Shown: positions 38,001-45,966 of the stretch, in pieces
Layout: each line of letters starts with the position of its first letter
Position numbering within the stretch: the first letter of the stretch is position 1
Assembly: GCA_039698035.1 (NCBI GenBank)
Contig: JBDKSW010000007.1
Span: forward strand, 130,694-194,693
DNA length: 64,000 nucleotides
From: JAJFUI01 sp039698035
Lineage (GTDB): Bacteria; Planctomycetota; Planctomycetia; Pirellulales; Thermoguttaceae
Direction of reading: 5' to 3'
The notes under the pieces: model-generated
The model's input: only the letters and a program-made list of their open reading frames with translations
Told to the model about the DNA's origin: nothing
Database searches by the model: none
Made by a program: the position numbers and the translations under genes

Positions 38001-41000
38001 GGCACGTCGATCGGCACGCCCGAGCCGCGGGAAAACGCCTTGAGCATACGGCCGAACAACCCGCTTGCCGGCTTGCCGTTGTCCTCTGGCCACAGGGCGA
38101 CGGCGCCTTGCGCCAGCGTCAATTTAGGATCACGCAACAGCGCGGCCGGATCGGTTCCGGTTTGCACACCCAAGCCCTCGCACGCCGGGCACCAGCCGAG
38201 CGCGCTGTTGAACGAAAAATGGTGCGGCGAAAGCGGCTCGAAACTTCGCCCGCATTGGTCGCACACAAAGTGCTGGCTGTGCGTCTCGACCGTCCATCGC
38301 GGTTCGGGCATGTCTTCGCTGGGGTACACCACCCGCAGCACGCCGCGGCCCAACGCGAGGGCATTTTCCACGCTGCCGGCGATTCGTGAGCGGGCGGCGG
38401 AGCGGACGGTCACACGATCGACGACCACCTCGACATCGTGCTTCTGCCGCCGGTCGATCTCTGGCGGCTGATCGACCGAATAGGTTTGACCGTCGATGCG
38501 GATTCTGACGTAGCCCGACGCCCGCGTCTCTTCCCAAAGCGATTCGTACTTCTCGCCAACACGGATTTCCAGCGGCGCGGTCAGGAACAACTTCGTGCCG
38601 GCCGGTTGGGCCATGATCTTGGCGATAATCTCGTCGGCCGACTGACTTCCAATCGGCACGTCGCATGTCGGGCAATGCGGGCGTCCGAGCCGCGACATGA
38701 GAATCCGCAGGTAGTCGTAAATCTCGGTGACCGTGCCGACCGTGCTCCGCGGGGTATGGCCCGAGTGCTTCTGCTCGATGGCCACGGCCGGCGAAAGCCC
38801 TTCGATGTGATCCGCCTTGGGTTTCTGCATCTGGCCGATGAACTGCCGGGCGTAGGAACTGAGGCTTTCGACGTACCGGCGTTGCCCTTCGGCGTAGACC
38901 GTATCGATGGCCAAAGACGTCTTACCCGAGCCGCTTGGACCGCAGCACACGGTCAGCTTGTCGCGTGGGATGTCCACATCGACATGCTTCAAGTTGTGCT
39001 GCTGGGCGCCGCGGACGCGGATGGACGACAAGTGTGGAGTGGGAGGTGACGTGTGGAGAGACGCGGACGCGCGGCTGGCGGGTTTGCCGGCTGCGAGTCG
39101 CAGGTCGCCATCCTTGCCAGCAACGCCGTCCAGGTTGAGCACCTTCCGCAACACGCGGCCCGTGTGGGATGTGAATCCGTTGGCGTGTTGCCCCCTGTTC
39201 TTCGATGTTCCGTCTCCATCCGGCGTCATGCCATGCCGAGCCACGTCCTCTGGCGTGCCGGCCGCGACGAGATAGCCGCCCGCCGCGCCGCCTTCGGGGC
39301 CGAGGTCGACGACCCAGTCGGCCGTCTTGATGACCTCGGTGTTGTGTTCGACGACCAGCACCGTGTTGCCGGCATCGACAAAACCGTGCAGCGCACGGAG
39401 CAGCAGTTGCACGTCGGCGAAGTGCAGGCCGGTGGTCGGCTCGTCAAGCAGATAGAGGGTGCGCCCCGTGCTTCGCTTTGACAGCTCGCGAGCCAACTTG
39501 ACGCGCTGGGCCTCGCCGCCGGAAAGCGTGGGCGACGCCTGCCCCAGCTTCATGTAATCGAGTCCCACGTCGTGCAGTGTTTGCAGCTTGTTGGCGATTG
39601 CCGGGACGTTCTCGAAATGCCGCAAAGCCTCTTGGATGTCCATGTCCAAGACTTGGGCGATCGACTTGCCCTTGAACCGCACCTGGAGCGTCTCGCGGTT
39701 GAAGCGTTGACCCTCGCAAACCGGGCACGTGACCCACACGTCGGCCAGGAAATCCATTTCAAGCCGCGTCGAGCCGTTGCCCTCGCAGGCCTCACAGCGC
39801 CCGCCACGCACGTTGAAACTGAACCGACCGGCCTTGTAGCCGCGAGCCTTCGACTCGGGCAATTGCGTGTAGAGATGCCGGATTTCGTCAAACACCTTGA
39901 TGTACGTGGCCGGATTGCTTCGCGGCGTTCGCCCAATCGCCGACTGATCGATGGCGATCAGCTTGTCCAGATGTTCGAGGCCCTCGATGCACCGGTGAGC
40001 GCCCGGGTTGCCGCTGCCGCCGTTGAGGTCGCGTCCGAGCGCCTCGACCAGAATGTCGGATACGAGCGAGCTCTTGCCCGAGCCGGACACGCCGGTGACA
40101 CAGACGAAGACGCCGAGCGGAATCTCGACGTCGATTCCCTTCAGATTGTTCTGCGTGGCGTCGCGCACGACGAGCTTGGCATCGCCCACCGGCCGGCGTT
40201 GCTTGGGGACTTCGATGCGGCGCCGCCCGGACAGGTATTGGCCCGTAATGCTCTTCGGCTCTTCCAGGATTTGGGCAACGGGGCCAGCGGCGACGACGTG
40301 CCCGCCGCGAATACCCGGTCCTGGGCCGAAATCGACGACGTAGTCCGACGCCCGCATCGTGTCCTCGTCGTGCTCGACGACGATCACCGTGTTGCCCTGG
40401 TCGCGGAGCCGACCGAGCGTCTCAATCAGCCGGTCGTTGTCGCGAGGGTGCAGGCCAATGGACGGCTCGTCCAAGACGTAGAGCACGCCGACCAGGCCGC
40501 AGCCGATCTGGCCGGCCAGTCGGATGCGCTGCATTTCGCCGCCCGAGAGCGTCGGCGCGGTGCGATCCAGCGTGAGATACTCGAGACCGACGTTCGTCAG
40601 AAACTGCAATCGCCCGCGAATTTCCTTGACCGCCTCGGCCGCGACGGTTTGTCCAGTGGCGTCAAGCTCCAGGTCGCTAAAGAACTCTTGGCAGTCGGAA
40701 ATGGCCAGCCCGCAGGCTTCCGGCAGCGAGCGTTCGGGGCGGTCGGCGAACCGCGATGCTCGAGCCTTGAGCGTGACCGCGCGGGCCTGGGGGTTCAACC
40801 GGGCGCCGTGGCAGGCGTTGCAGTCGAGGATGCACATGTACTTCTCGAGCTGTCGCCGCTGGAGGTTGCTCTGTGTCGTGCGGTACTGCGACAGCAGCTT
40901 TGGGATGATGCCCTCGTAGTGCCCACCCCATTTGTAACCCGAGGGGCCGCTGCGCCAGGTGAAGGCGATGTGCTCTTGGCCGGTGCCCCAGAGCAGGGCT

Positions 41001-42139
41001 TCTTGCAGCTTCGGATCGAGCTCTTCCCAGGCCGTTTCGAGCATCGTGCCTGCAGGAAGCCCCTCTCGGCGTTCCAGCATCTCGGCCACGCCGCGATAGA
41101 TGTGACGCCGCCATCGGCCCATGTCGCGCCACGAGCCGACCAGCTCGACGCAGCCCTGTTGGAACGAACGACTGCTATCCGGGATCAGCAGCCTCGGGTC
41201 GAACGTGTAGATTTGCCCCAAACCGCCACAGTCGGGACACATGCCTTGCGGGTTGTTGAAGCTGAACAACTGGGGGCTGGGCGGCTCGAAACTCAGGCCG
41301 CACTCGGTGCATGCGTAGTGGGCGGAAAGGGCGATCGTCGAGGGGGGCGACGCGAGAGGGGCGAGATTCTCGGGCGGCGCGTCGTGGCCGGCGTCCGGCC
41401 TCGCCTCGGCCGGCTTGCCGTTTTCCGGAACCGCGATCAGGTTCCCTTCGCCCAACCGCAACGCCAGCTCGACGGCCTCGGCCAGTCGAGCGCGCACCTT
41501 GGGGCCGATCACCAGCCGGTCGATGACCACCTCGATGTTGTGGCGCATCTGCCGGTCCAGCCGCAAGTCGTCGTTGAGCGCGACCACGCGGCCATCCACC
41601 CGGGCGCGAACGAATCCCTGCTTCAGCAGGTCGGCGAACAGGTCGCGGTACTCGCCCTTCTGCCCACGCGCGACGGGGGCCAAAATCTCCAGCCGCGTCC
41701 CATTGGGCAGCGCGAGAATGCGCTCGATGATCTGCTCACGCGATTGGGCCGTGATGGGACGGCCACATTGCGGACAATGGCCCCGGCCAACCCGTGCGTA
41801 AAGCACCCGCAGATAATCGTAGATCTCCGTGATCGTGCCGACCGTCGATCGTGGGTTCTGCCCGCCCGTCTTCTGCGAGATCGATATGGCCGGGTTGAGT
41901 CCGGAGATCAGGTCCACGTCCGGCTTCGGCATCTGGCCAAGGAACTGCCTAGCGAAGCTTGACAGGCTTTGCACGTAACGCCGCTGGCCCTCGGCGTACA
42001 GCGTGTCGAACGCCAACGAGCTCTTGCCGGAACCGCTGACGCCAGTGAAGCAAATCAGCCGGTCGCGGGGGAGTTCCAGGTGGACGTCCCGCAGATTGTG
42101 CTCTCGGGCGCCTCGAATGAGGATGTCGGCAGCGGGCAT
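35012..42139 (-). CDS. uvrA: tandem-duplicated excinuclease ABC subunit UvrA with extra C-terminal domain
   Basis: A 2375-residue protein, more than twice the usual 950. Residues 1-985 and about 1038-2025 are each a complete UvrA: Walker A loops (GVSGSGKSSLAF, GPSGSGKTSLAI and two GVSGSGKSSL), UvrB-binding region, CxxC zinc modules (CPQCGRP, CPDCGGLG, CEACEGNG and counterparts) and two ABC signatures per copy (LSGGEMQRIRLA, LSGGEAQRVKLA). All four ATPase sites look intact. A linker of about 50 residues joins the copies. The last 345 residues are an extra domain with WELDGRRWHTEQR and LDAVYLHLTGPKGRFTLGQI. UvrA finds DNA lesions as a dimer and loads UvrB. The ATG lies 42 bases from a minus-strand TATAAT. 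Confidence 0.95.
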   Translation of the reverse strand: MPAADILIRGAREHNLRDVHLELPRDRLICFTGVSGSGKSSLAFDTLYAEGQRRYVQSLSSFARQFLGQMPKPDVDLISGLNPAISISQKTGGQNPRSTVGTITEIYDYLRVLYARVGRGHCPQCGRPITAQSREQIIERILALPNGTRLEILAPVARGQKGEYRDLFADLLKQGFVRARVDGRVVALNDDLRLDRQMRHNIEVVIDRLVIGPKVRARLAEAVELALRLGEGNLIAVPENGKPAEARPDAGHDAPPENLAPLASPPSTIALSAHYACTECGLSFEPPSPQLFSFNNPQGMCPDCGGLGQIYTFDPRLLIPDSSRSFQQGCVELVGSWRDMGRWRRHIYRGVAEMLERREGLPAGTMLETAWEELDPKLQEALLWGTGQEHIAFTWRSGPSGYKWGGHYEGIIPKLLSQYRTTQSNLQRRQLEKYMCILDCNACHGARLNPQARAVTLKARASRFADRPERSLPEACGLAISDCQEFFSDLELDATGQTVAAEAVKEIRGRLQFLTNVGLEYLTLDRTAPTLSGGEMQRIRLAGQIGCGLVGVLYVLDEPSIGLHPRDNDRLIETLGRLRDQGNTVIVVEHDEDTMRASDYVVDFGPGPGIRGGHVVAAGPVAQILEEPKSITGQYLSGRRRIEVPKQRRPVGDAKLVVRDATQNNLKGIDVEIPLGVFVCVTGVSGSGKSSLVSDILVEALGRDLNGGSGNPGAHRCIEGLEHLDKLIAIDQSAIGRTPRSNPATYIKVFDEIRHLYTQLPESKARGYKAGRFSFNVRGGRCEACEGNGSTRLEMDFLADVWVTCPVCEGQRFNRETLQVRFKGKSIAQVLDMDIQEALRHFENVPAIANKLQTLHDVGLDYMKLGQASPTLSGGEAQRVKLARELSKRSTGRTLYLLDEPTTGLHFADVQLLLRALHGFVDAGNTVLVVEHNTEVIKTADWVVDLGPEGGAAGGYLVAAGTPEDVARHGMTPDGDGTSKNRGQHANGFTSHTGRVLRKVLNLDGVAGKDGDLRLAAGKPASRASASLHTSPPTPHLSSIRVRGAQQHNLKHVDVDIPRDKLTVCCGPSGSGKTSLAIDTVYAEGQRRYVESLSSYARQFIGQMQKPKADHIEGLSPAVAIEQKHSGHTPRSTVGTVTEIYDYLRILMSRLGRPHCPTCDVPIGSQSADEIIAKIMAQPAGTKLFLTAPLEIRVGEKYESLWEETRASGYVRIRIDGQTYSVDQPPEIDRRQKHDVEVVVDRVTVRSAARSRIAGSVENALALGRGVLRVVYPSEDMPEPRWTVETHSQHFVCDQCGRSFEPLSPHHFSFNSALGWCPACEGLGVQTGTDPAALLRDPKLTLAQGAVALWPEDNGKPASGLFGRMLKAFSRGSGVPIDVPFEQLGGRHRRLIFHGTDQQWFEVPADGCSAAGSLRFQFKGLYPALEEASRISPSFRMRLENLVDEVDCSVCYGSRLRDDAASVRLWLGEDSSGRTMDELCRLPLGRLLELFEAWKQTDRERKIAGEVSREVRNRVRFLVDVGLEYLTLARPAATLSGGEMQRIRLASQVGSGLCGVLYVLDEPTIGLHPRDNHRLIKAFDKLRDLGNTLLVVEHDREVVRHADQLLDFGPAAGRHGGQVVAAGTPSEVARQRGSVTGPYLSGKKAIAVPTNRRIRGVEKAEEEKGVGRQAKRSKTRGGKTPADRVSPVSTLPSPHVAPGGWLEILGARHHNLKNIDVRIPLGTLTAVTGVSGSGKSSLIEDVLFASLARTLHRAKIAPGAHDAIHGIQLINKVIRVDQQPLGQTPSSNPATFTGVFDLIRSLYAQLPEAKLRGFTPRRFSFNVPGGRCEKCEGNGQLRVEMHFLPDVWLECDTCRGHRYNPETLAVHYHGKSIADVLDMSCGEAVKLFENIPKIRRPLQTLCDVGLDYLTLGQSAPTLSGGEAQRVKLAAELSRPDTGRTLYLLDEPTTGLHFDDLAKLLDVLNRLVDLGNTVVVIEHNLDVIKTADWVIDLGPEAGEDGGHVVAAGTPEDIVASGEAGKSHTAVALAPTLAAGPLAERKPFDFAAEAARQAGDRDINDVGGDARMPWELDGRRWHTEQRVGRSGNPCRWDGRILAAVIDRIQETSDLFAETDWNERSVVEIRAAKKSDGWFFHAITGEEWLLKMKFRTARNTFKREELIATLDLKPLNDMPELPLYGTESRVRCKNLRGPWQEIELRVHAYQEIDRNEFWEFVDRAIAGFGKFREKVQAKSNILQPWKQLGRVWHMAHRGFPLGKTVRWEVGVLEKLLALLKELAPNATFDWGHKQVVPVCLPGQQHPWAAIQTKKLDAVYLHLTGPKGRFTLGQITDIGHDPELDASHPDSDTILLKFCTKDDLAGGDLRELLKSHLASRSSS

Positions 42140-42180
42140 AACGCAGCAACAGCGTGGGCCAAATCGGTGGCAAACCCAGT

Positions 42181-42186
42181 ATTATA
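42181..42186 (-). promoter_or_regulatory. candidate -10 element of uvrA
   Basis: A perfect TATAAT on the minus strand, 42 bases before the uvrA ATG, giving a leader of about 35 bases. No recognisable -35 lies 16-18 bases upstream, and no LexA-type palindrome is seen beside it. Confidence 0.35.
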
Positions 42187-42300
42187 GCAGGATGTGCCGG
42201 AAGCGCGCCGGCGGTGGGCGGAAGTTGCGTCAGAAATCGGCCATCCTTGCCCCCCTGGCCCTCTCCCAAGAGGAGAGACGGAAAGCGGCGACTTGTCCCG

Positions 42301-42329
42301 TTGTTGGTTTTCGGGGGGGCCGCTATAAT
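42301..42329 (+). promoter_or_regulatory. candidate sigma-70 promoter of gap
   Basis: TTGTTG at 42301-42306, a 17-base spacer and a perfect TATAAT at 42324-42329. Transcription would start about 98 bases before the gap start codon. The leader holds a short hairpin (GCCCC/GGGGC, 42386-42404) followed by TTTGTT. Confidence 0.6.
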
Positions 42330-42433
42330 CATGGATTCCCCGCCTGCCGCCATTCCCGGCATTCGGTCCCGTGTTGAAACGTTTGGCCCCGCGTCGTTTG
42401 GGGCTTTGTTAAATATTCAAAAGGAGATTCTCT

Positions 42434-43483
42434 GTGGCTATTCGAGTGGGAATCAACGGGTTCGGCCGTATCGGACGGCTGGTGTTCCGCGCCATCTGCG
42501 ATCAAGGGTTGCTGGGCAAGGAAATCGAAGTCGTCGCCGTCAACGACCTCGTCCCGGCCGACAACCTGGCCTACCTGGTGAAGTACGATTCGACCCAGGG
42601 CAAGTTCCCGGGCACTGTCACCTGCGAAAAGTCGAGCCCGAGCCTTGCCGAGCCCGATACGCTGGTCGTCAATGGTCAGAAGATCAAGTGCTTGGCCATC
42701 AAGGAAGGTCCGGCCGCCTTGCCGTGGAAAGAGCTCAAGGTGGACATCGTCGTCGAATCGACCGGTCTGTTCACCGACGCCACGAAGGCCAAGGGCCACC
42801 TCGACGCCGGCGCGAAGAAGGTCATCATCTCGGCCCCGGCCAAGAATGAGGACATCACTCTGGTGCTCGGCGTCAACGGCGACAAGTACGACCCGGCCAA
42901 GCACAACATCATCTCGAACGCAAGCTGCACGACCAACTGCTTGGCCCCGGTGGTCCACGTCCTGCTGAAGGAAGGCTTTGGCGTCGAGGAAGGTCTCATG
43001 ACCACGATCCACAGCTACACGGCCACGCAAAAGACCGTCGACGGTCCCTCGAAGAAGGACTGGAAGGGCGGCCGCTCGGCGGCGATCAACATCATCCCAT
43101 CCACGACCGGCGCCGCGAAGGCCGTCGGCCTGGCCATTCCCGAGGTCAAGGGCAAGCTGACCGGCATGTCCTTCCGCGTTCCCACTCCCACGGTGAGCGT
43201 CGTCGATCTGACCGTGCGAACGGTCAAAGAAACCACCTACAAGGAAATCTGCGCCGCCATGAAGAAGGCGAGCGAGACCTACTTGAAGGGCATTCTCGGC
43301 TACTGCGACGACGAGGTCGTTTCGAGCGACTTCATCCACGACGCGCACTCCAGCATCTTCGACGCCGGCAGCGGCATCGAGCTGAGCAGCCGCTTCTTCA
43401 AGCTCGTGTCGTGGTACGACAACGAATGGGGCTACTCGTGCCGCACCGTCGACTTGCTCCGCATCGTCGGCAAGAAACTGTAA
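42434..43483 (+). CDS. gap: glyceraldehyde-3-phosphate dehydrogenase, type I
   Basis: A 349-residue enzyme that oxidises glyceraldehyde 3-phosphate to 1,3-bisphosphoglycerate with NAD(P) in glycolysis, or the reverse. The Rossmann loop is GINGFGRIGR, the catalytic Cys165 is in SNASCTTNCL and His193 in TIHSYTATQ; FRVPTPTVSVVDLT and the C-terminal WYDNEWGYSCR are family hallmarks. The GTG start is set by AAGGAG at 42421-42426, seven bases upstream. It is a single-gene unit with its own promoter and terminator and works with the phosphoketolase and phosphoglycerate mutase in this window. Confidence 0.97.
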   Translation: MAIRVGINGFGRIGRLVFRAICDQGLLGKEIEVVAVNDLVPADNLAYLVKYDSTQGKFPGTVTCEKSSPSLAEPDTLVVNGQKIKCLAIKEGPAALPWKELKVDIVVESTGLFTDATKAKGHLDAGAKKVIISAPAKNEDITLVLGVNGDKYDPAKHNIISNASCTTNCLAPVVHVLLKEGFGVEEGLMTTIHSYTATQKTVDGPSKKDWKGGRSAAINIIPSTTGAAKAVGLAIPEVKGKLTGMSFRVPTPTVSVVDLTVRTVKETTYKEICAAMKKASETYLKGILGYCDDEVVSSDFIHDAHSSIFDAGSGIELSSRFFKLVSWYDNEWGYSCRTVDLLRIVGKKL

Positions 43484-43502
43484 CCAAGCGTTGATTCCGC
43501 CA

Positions 43503-43546
43503 GTCGCTCCCATCGAATCGGTGGGAGCGACCGGCGATGTTTTTTT
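43503..43546 (+). terminator. intrinsic terminator of gap
   Basis: A 13-bp stem (43503-43515 with 43519-43531; ten perfect G+C-rich pairs GTCGCTCCCA/TGGGAGCGAC plus three more, one a G-T wobble) with an AAT loop. A run of seven T at 43540-43546 begins eight bases after the stem. It lies 19 bases after the gap stop. Confidence 0.75.
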
Positions 43547-43632
43547 GTGGATTCCCCGGAGGACGCGTCCGACGCGACTCCGTCCCGCCTTGCATCTCCC
43601 GCCTCGATCTTTTTTGCCACTGGAGCAACGCT

Positions 43633-44829
43633 ATGAAGACATTTCTTCTGTCGGGTCTCGCTGTTGCGCTCGCATCGACCGCGTGCATGGCCGCCGAGCC
43701 CACGCCCAGCTTCCAAAAAGTGGTGTTGAGTGAAAAGTTCATGGCCGAAGGAGCCTACGATGGCGACTTCAATCGCGACGGCAAGCCGGATGTCGTGGCG
43801 GGCCCCTATTGGTACGAAGGGCCAGACTTCCAGAAACGCCACGAGGTTCGCCCGGTGCAGACCTTCGATCCCAAGGAGTACTCCGACAACTTCCTGACAT
43901 TCGTGGCCGATTTCAACGCCGACGGCTGGGCCGACATTCTCTATGTCGGTTTCCCAGGCAGTGACGCCTACTGGTACGAAAATCCGGCCGGCAAAGAGGG
44001 ACACTGGAAGCGGCGGCTGGCCGCCCGAAGCGTGGGGAACGAGTCGCCCACGTTCGGCGACATCAACGGCGACGGCCGCCCCGAGCTGATCTATAACATT
44101 GATGGCTACCTGGGCTACGCCACGTACGATTCGGCCAAGCCCGACCAGGTCTGGCAGTTCCACCCGATCACGCCCAAGGGCGACTACCAGCGGTTCACAC
44201 ACGGCATCGGTCTGGGCGACATCGACGGTGACGGGCGCGTGGACATCGTCGAGGCCAGCGGTTGGTGGCAACAACCGGCCAACCCACGGCCGGGCCAGCT
44301 CTGGACGAAACACCCATTTCGCTTCGCCGAACTGGCCGCTCAGCTCCACGTCTACGACGTGGACGGCGACGGGCTCTCCGATGTCATCACGGCCTGGAAC
44401 TGCCACACCTATGGGCTGGTCTGGAACCAACAGACCCGCAACGCAAAAGGCGAAATCGGTTGGCGGCAGCAAGTGATCCTGCCCCCGAAGCCCGACTTGA
44501 AGTCGCCGGCCCTGCGCTTCAGCGAGCCACATGCCTTGGACTTGGTCGACATGAACGGCGACGGGCTGAAGGACATCGTCGTGGGCAAACGATTCTGGGC
44601 CCACGGGCCGACAGGCGACGTGGAAGCGAGCGCCCCGGCCGTGCTGTACTGGTTCGAGTTGCGCCGCGATCCGCAGCGTGGCGCCCAGTTCATCCCTCAC
44701 CGGATCGACGACAACTCAGGCGTCGGCACGCAAGTCGCCACGGCCGACCTAAACGGCGACAAGACGCCCGACGTGATCGTCTGCAACAAGAAGGGAACGT
44801 TCCTGTTCCTCAGCAGGCTTGCCAAGTGA
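43633..44829 (+). CDS. secreted FG-GAP/VCBS repeat protein
   Basis: A 398-residue protein with a signal peptide (MKTFLLSGLAVALASTACMAAEP). The rest is an integrin-like beta-propeller with about six FG-GAP repeats, each carrying a calcium-binding D-x-D-x-D-G-x-x-D loop: DFNRDGKPDVVAGPYWY, DFNADGWADILYVGF, DINGDGRPELIYN, DIDGDGRVDIVEASG, DVDGDGLSDVITAWN, DMNGDGLKDIVVGKRFW and DLNGDKTPDVIVCNKKG. Such proteins are abundant at planctomycete cell surfaces; ligands are unknown. The ATG at 43633 is chosen for the signal peptide and a GGAG seven bases upstream. It follows the gap terminator and so has its own transcription. Confidence 0.88.
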   Translation: MKTFLLSGLAVALASTACMAAEPTPSFQKVVLSEKFMAEGAYDGDFNRDGKPDVVAGPYWYEGPDFQKRHEVRPVQTFDPKEYSDNFLTFVADFNADGWADILYVGFPGSDAYWYENPAGKEGHWKRRLAARSVGNESPTFGDINGDGRPELIYNIDGYLGYATYDSAKPDQVWQFHPITPKGDYQRFTHGIGLGDIDGDGRVDIVEASGWWQQPANPRPGQLWTKHPFRFAELAAQLHVYDVDGDGLSDVITAWNCHTYGLVWNQQTRNAKGEIGWRQQVILPPKPDLKSPALRFSEPHALDLVDMNGDGLKDIVVGKRFWAHGPTGDVEASAPAVLYWFELRRDPQRGAQFIPHRIDDNSGVGTQVATADLNGDKTPDVIVCNKKGTFLFLSRLAK

Positions 44830-44974
44830 GGAAAGCCGGAGCTTCGTAAGTTCGGCCGCGGCTGACTCATTTCAGCAAGAACTGGAACATGAGGAGCCGG
44901 GGCCCCCGCGGGCCAGGCCGTCCCTGTTCGCCCTGTTGCGCAAGCAGGGATGGACGACAGACATTCTTGGTCAT

Positions 44975-45002
44975 GCCGACTCGCGGAAAACCGCGAGTCG
45001 GC
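44975..45002. repeat. 12-bp perfect inverted repeat with AAAA loop
   Basis: GCCGACTCGCGG, then AAAA, then CCGCGAGTCGGC. It lies about 145 bases after the FG-GAP gene and 115-142 bases before the sigma-54 -24 element. It could be an enhancer-binding-protein site, a hairpin terminator lacking a T-run, or a dispersed repeat. Confidence 0.6.
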
Positions 45003-45116
45003 GGCGGAATTCCGTGGTCTCGGACGGCGTTTCCTGGCGACAATATCTACAATCGCTTGGCGCAACTCACGGGCTCCGATAAGATTACGTTGCCGCCGGG
45101 GGGAGTTGACGGGCGG

Positions 45117-45132
45117 CGGCACGCGGATTGCT
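45117..45132 (+). promoter_or_regulatory. sigma-54 type (-24/-12) promoter of the hdr-mvh operon
   Basis: The sequence CGGCACGCGGATTGCT matches the sigma-54 consensus TGGCACG-N4-TTGCW at all but the first base, with GG at 45118-45119 and GC at 45130-45131 separated by the required ten bases. Transcription would start near 45143, about 155 bases before hdrC. Sigma-54 control of hydrogenase genes is known in other bacteria; here it is a sequence prediction. Confidence 0.55.
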
Positions 45133-45297
45133 TCTCTTTCGGCGACCGACATTCGGCAGACCACGGAGTCCTACGCAGCGGAGGCGACGGACGCGCCCAG
45201 TAGCAGCCCTTCCCGGAGCGCGCCCGGGCTCGGACCGAAGACGCTTCTTCGACGGGTTCCAAGCATCGGCGACAACCCATCCAACGAGGTTGAGGAG

Positions 45298-45918
45298 ATG
45301 TCTACACATACTGCGGTGAAACAAGGCAGTTTCCTGGCGGAGGTCATCGAGGCCACGCCCGGCGGAGAGCAGTTGGTCCACTGCCTTCAGTGCGGCAGTT
45401 GCGGCGGTTCGTGCCCCAGCAGCGCCGACATGGAGTACACGCCCCGCACGCTGATCGCCATGATCAACGCCGGCGAGCGTGACGCCGTCCTGGCGGCCAA
45501 CACGATGTGGGCGTGTGTCTCCTGCTACTCATGCACGACCCGTTGCCCGCAGAACATCCCCATCACCGACATCATGTACACGCTGAAACGCATGGCGATT
45601 GCCGAGGGGCGTTACAGCAAGACGGATGCCCCGGCGATGGCCAAGACGTTCACCGACTTCGTGGAAATGTTTGGCCGGAGCTACGAGGTGGGGCTCGCGA
45701 TTGGCTACCACGCCTTCAAGCGATGGAAGCCGATCGAGCTGATGAAGATGGGGCCGATGGGCATCAAGATGCTCTTCCGCCGCCGGATGGCCTTCATGCC
45801 CAGCAGGATCCGCCAAATCGACCAACTCCGGGCCATTATCAAGAAAGCCAAGGAATTGAGCGCTGCCGAGCAGGAGGCGGCGAAGGCCCAGCATCAGCCG
45901 GCGCACGCCGCCCACTAA
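45298..45918 (+). CDS. hdrC: heterodisulfide reductase subunit C-like iron-sulfur protein
   Basis: A 206-residue protein with two [4Fe-4S] cluster motifs, CLQCGSCGGSCP near residue 30 and CVSCYSCTTRCP near residue 75, and the helical C-terminal region typical of HdrC. It passes electrons between HdrA and HdrB. The ATG at 45298 is chosen because the family begins here; GAGG lies eight bases upstream. It heads a six-gene Hdr/Mvh set on the same strand. The N-terminus contains no membrane segment, so it is a soluble type. Confidence 0.93.
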   Translation: MSTHTAVKQGSFLAEVIEATPGGEQLVHCLQCGSCGGSCPSSADMEYTPRTLIAMINAGERDAVLAANTMWACVSCYSCTTRCPQNIPITDIMYTLKRMAIAEGRYSKTDAPAMAKTFTDFVEMFGRSYEVGLAIGYHAFKRWKPIELMKMGPMGIKMLFRRRMAFMPSRIRQIDQLRAIIKKAKELSAAEQEAAKAQHQPAHAAH

Positions 45919-45966
45919 CCGTTTGCTCGACGCTCGACACGCGACTTTCAACTCTCGATTAGAACC

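Larger units (their letters stand above)
44830..45297. other. non-coding upstream region of the hdr-mvh operon
   Basis: A 468-base gap without a credible gene. An open frame in phase with hdrC extends back to 44950 but its sequence is basic, low quality and unlike any HdrC. The region holds a 12-bp perfect inverted repeat (44975-45002), a sigma-54 type promoter (45117-45132) and a weaker sigma-70-like pair (TTGGCG 45057-45062, TAAGAT 45080-45085). Confidence 0.55.

Noticed and set aside
35540..38389. Long plus-strand frames opposite uvrA
   Set aside because: They mirror codon bias of uvrA and have no domain features.
44950..45297. N-terminal extension of hdrC in the same frame
   Set aside because: The extension is Arg/Ser-rich, unlike HdrC, and contains the inverted-repeat end and the sigma-54 site. 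The family start is at 45298.
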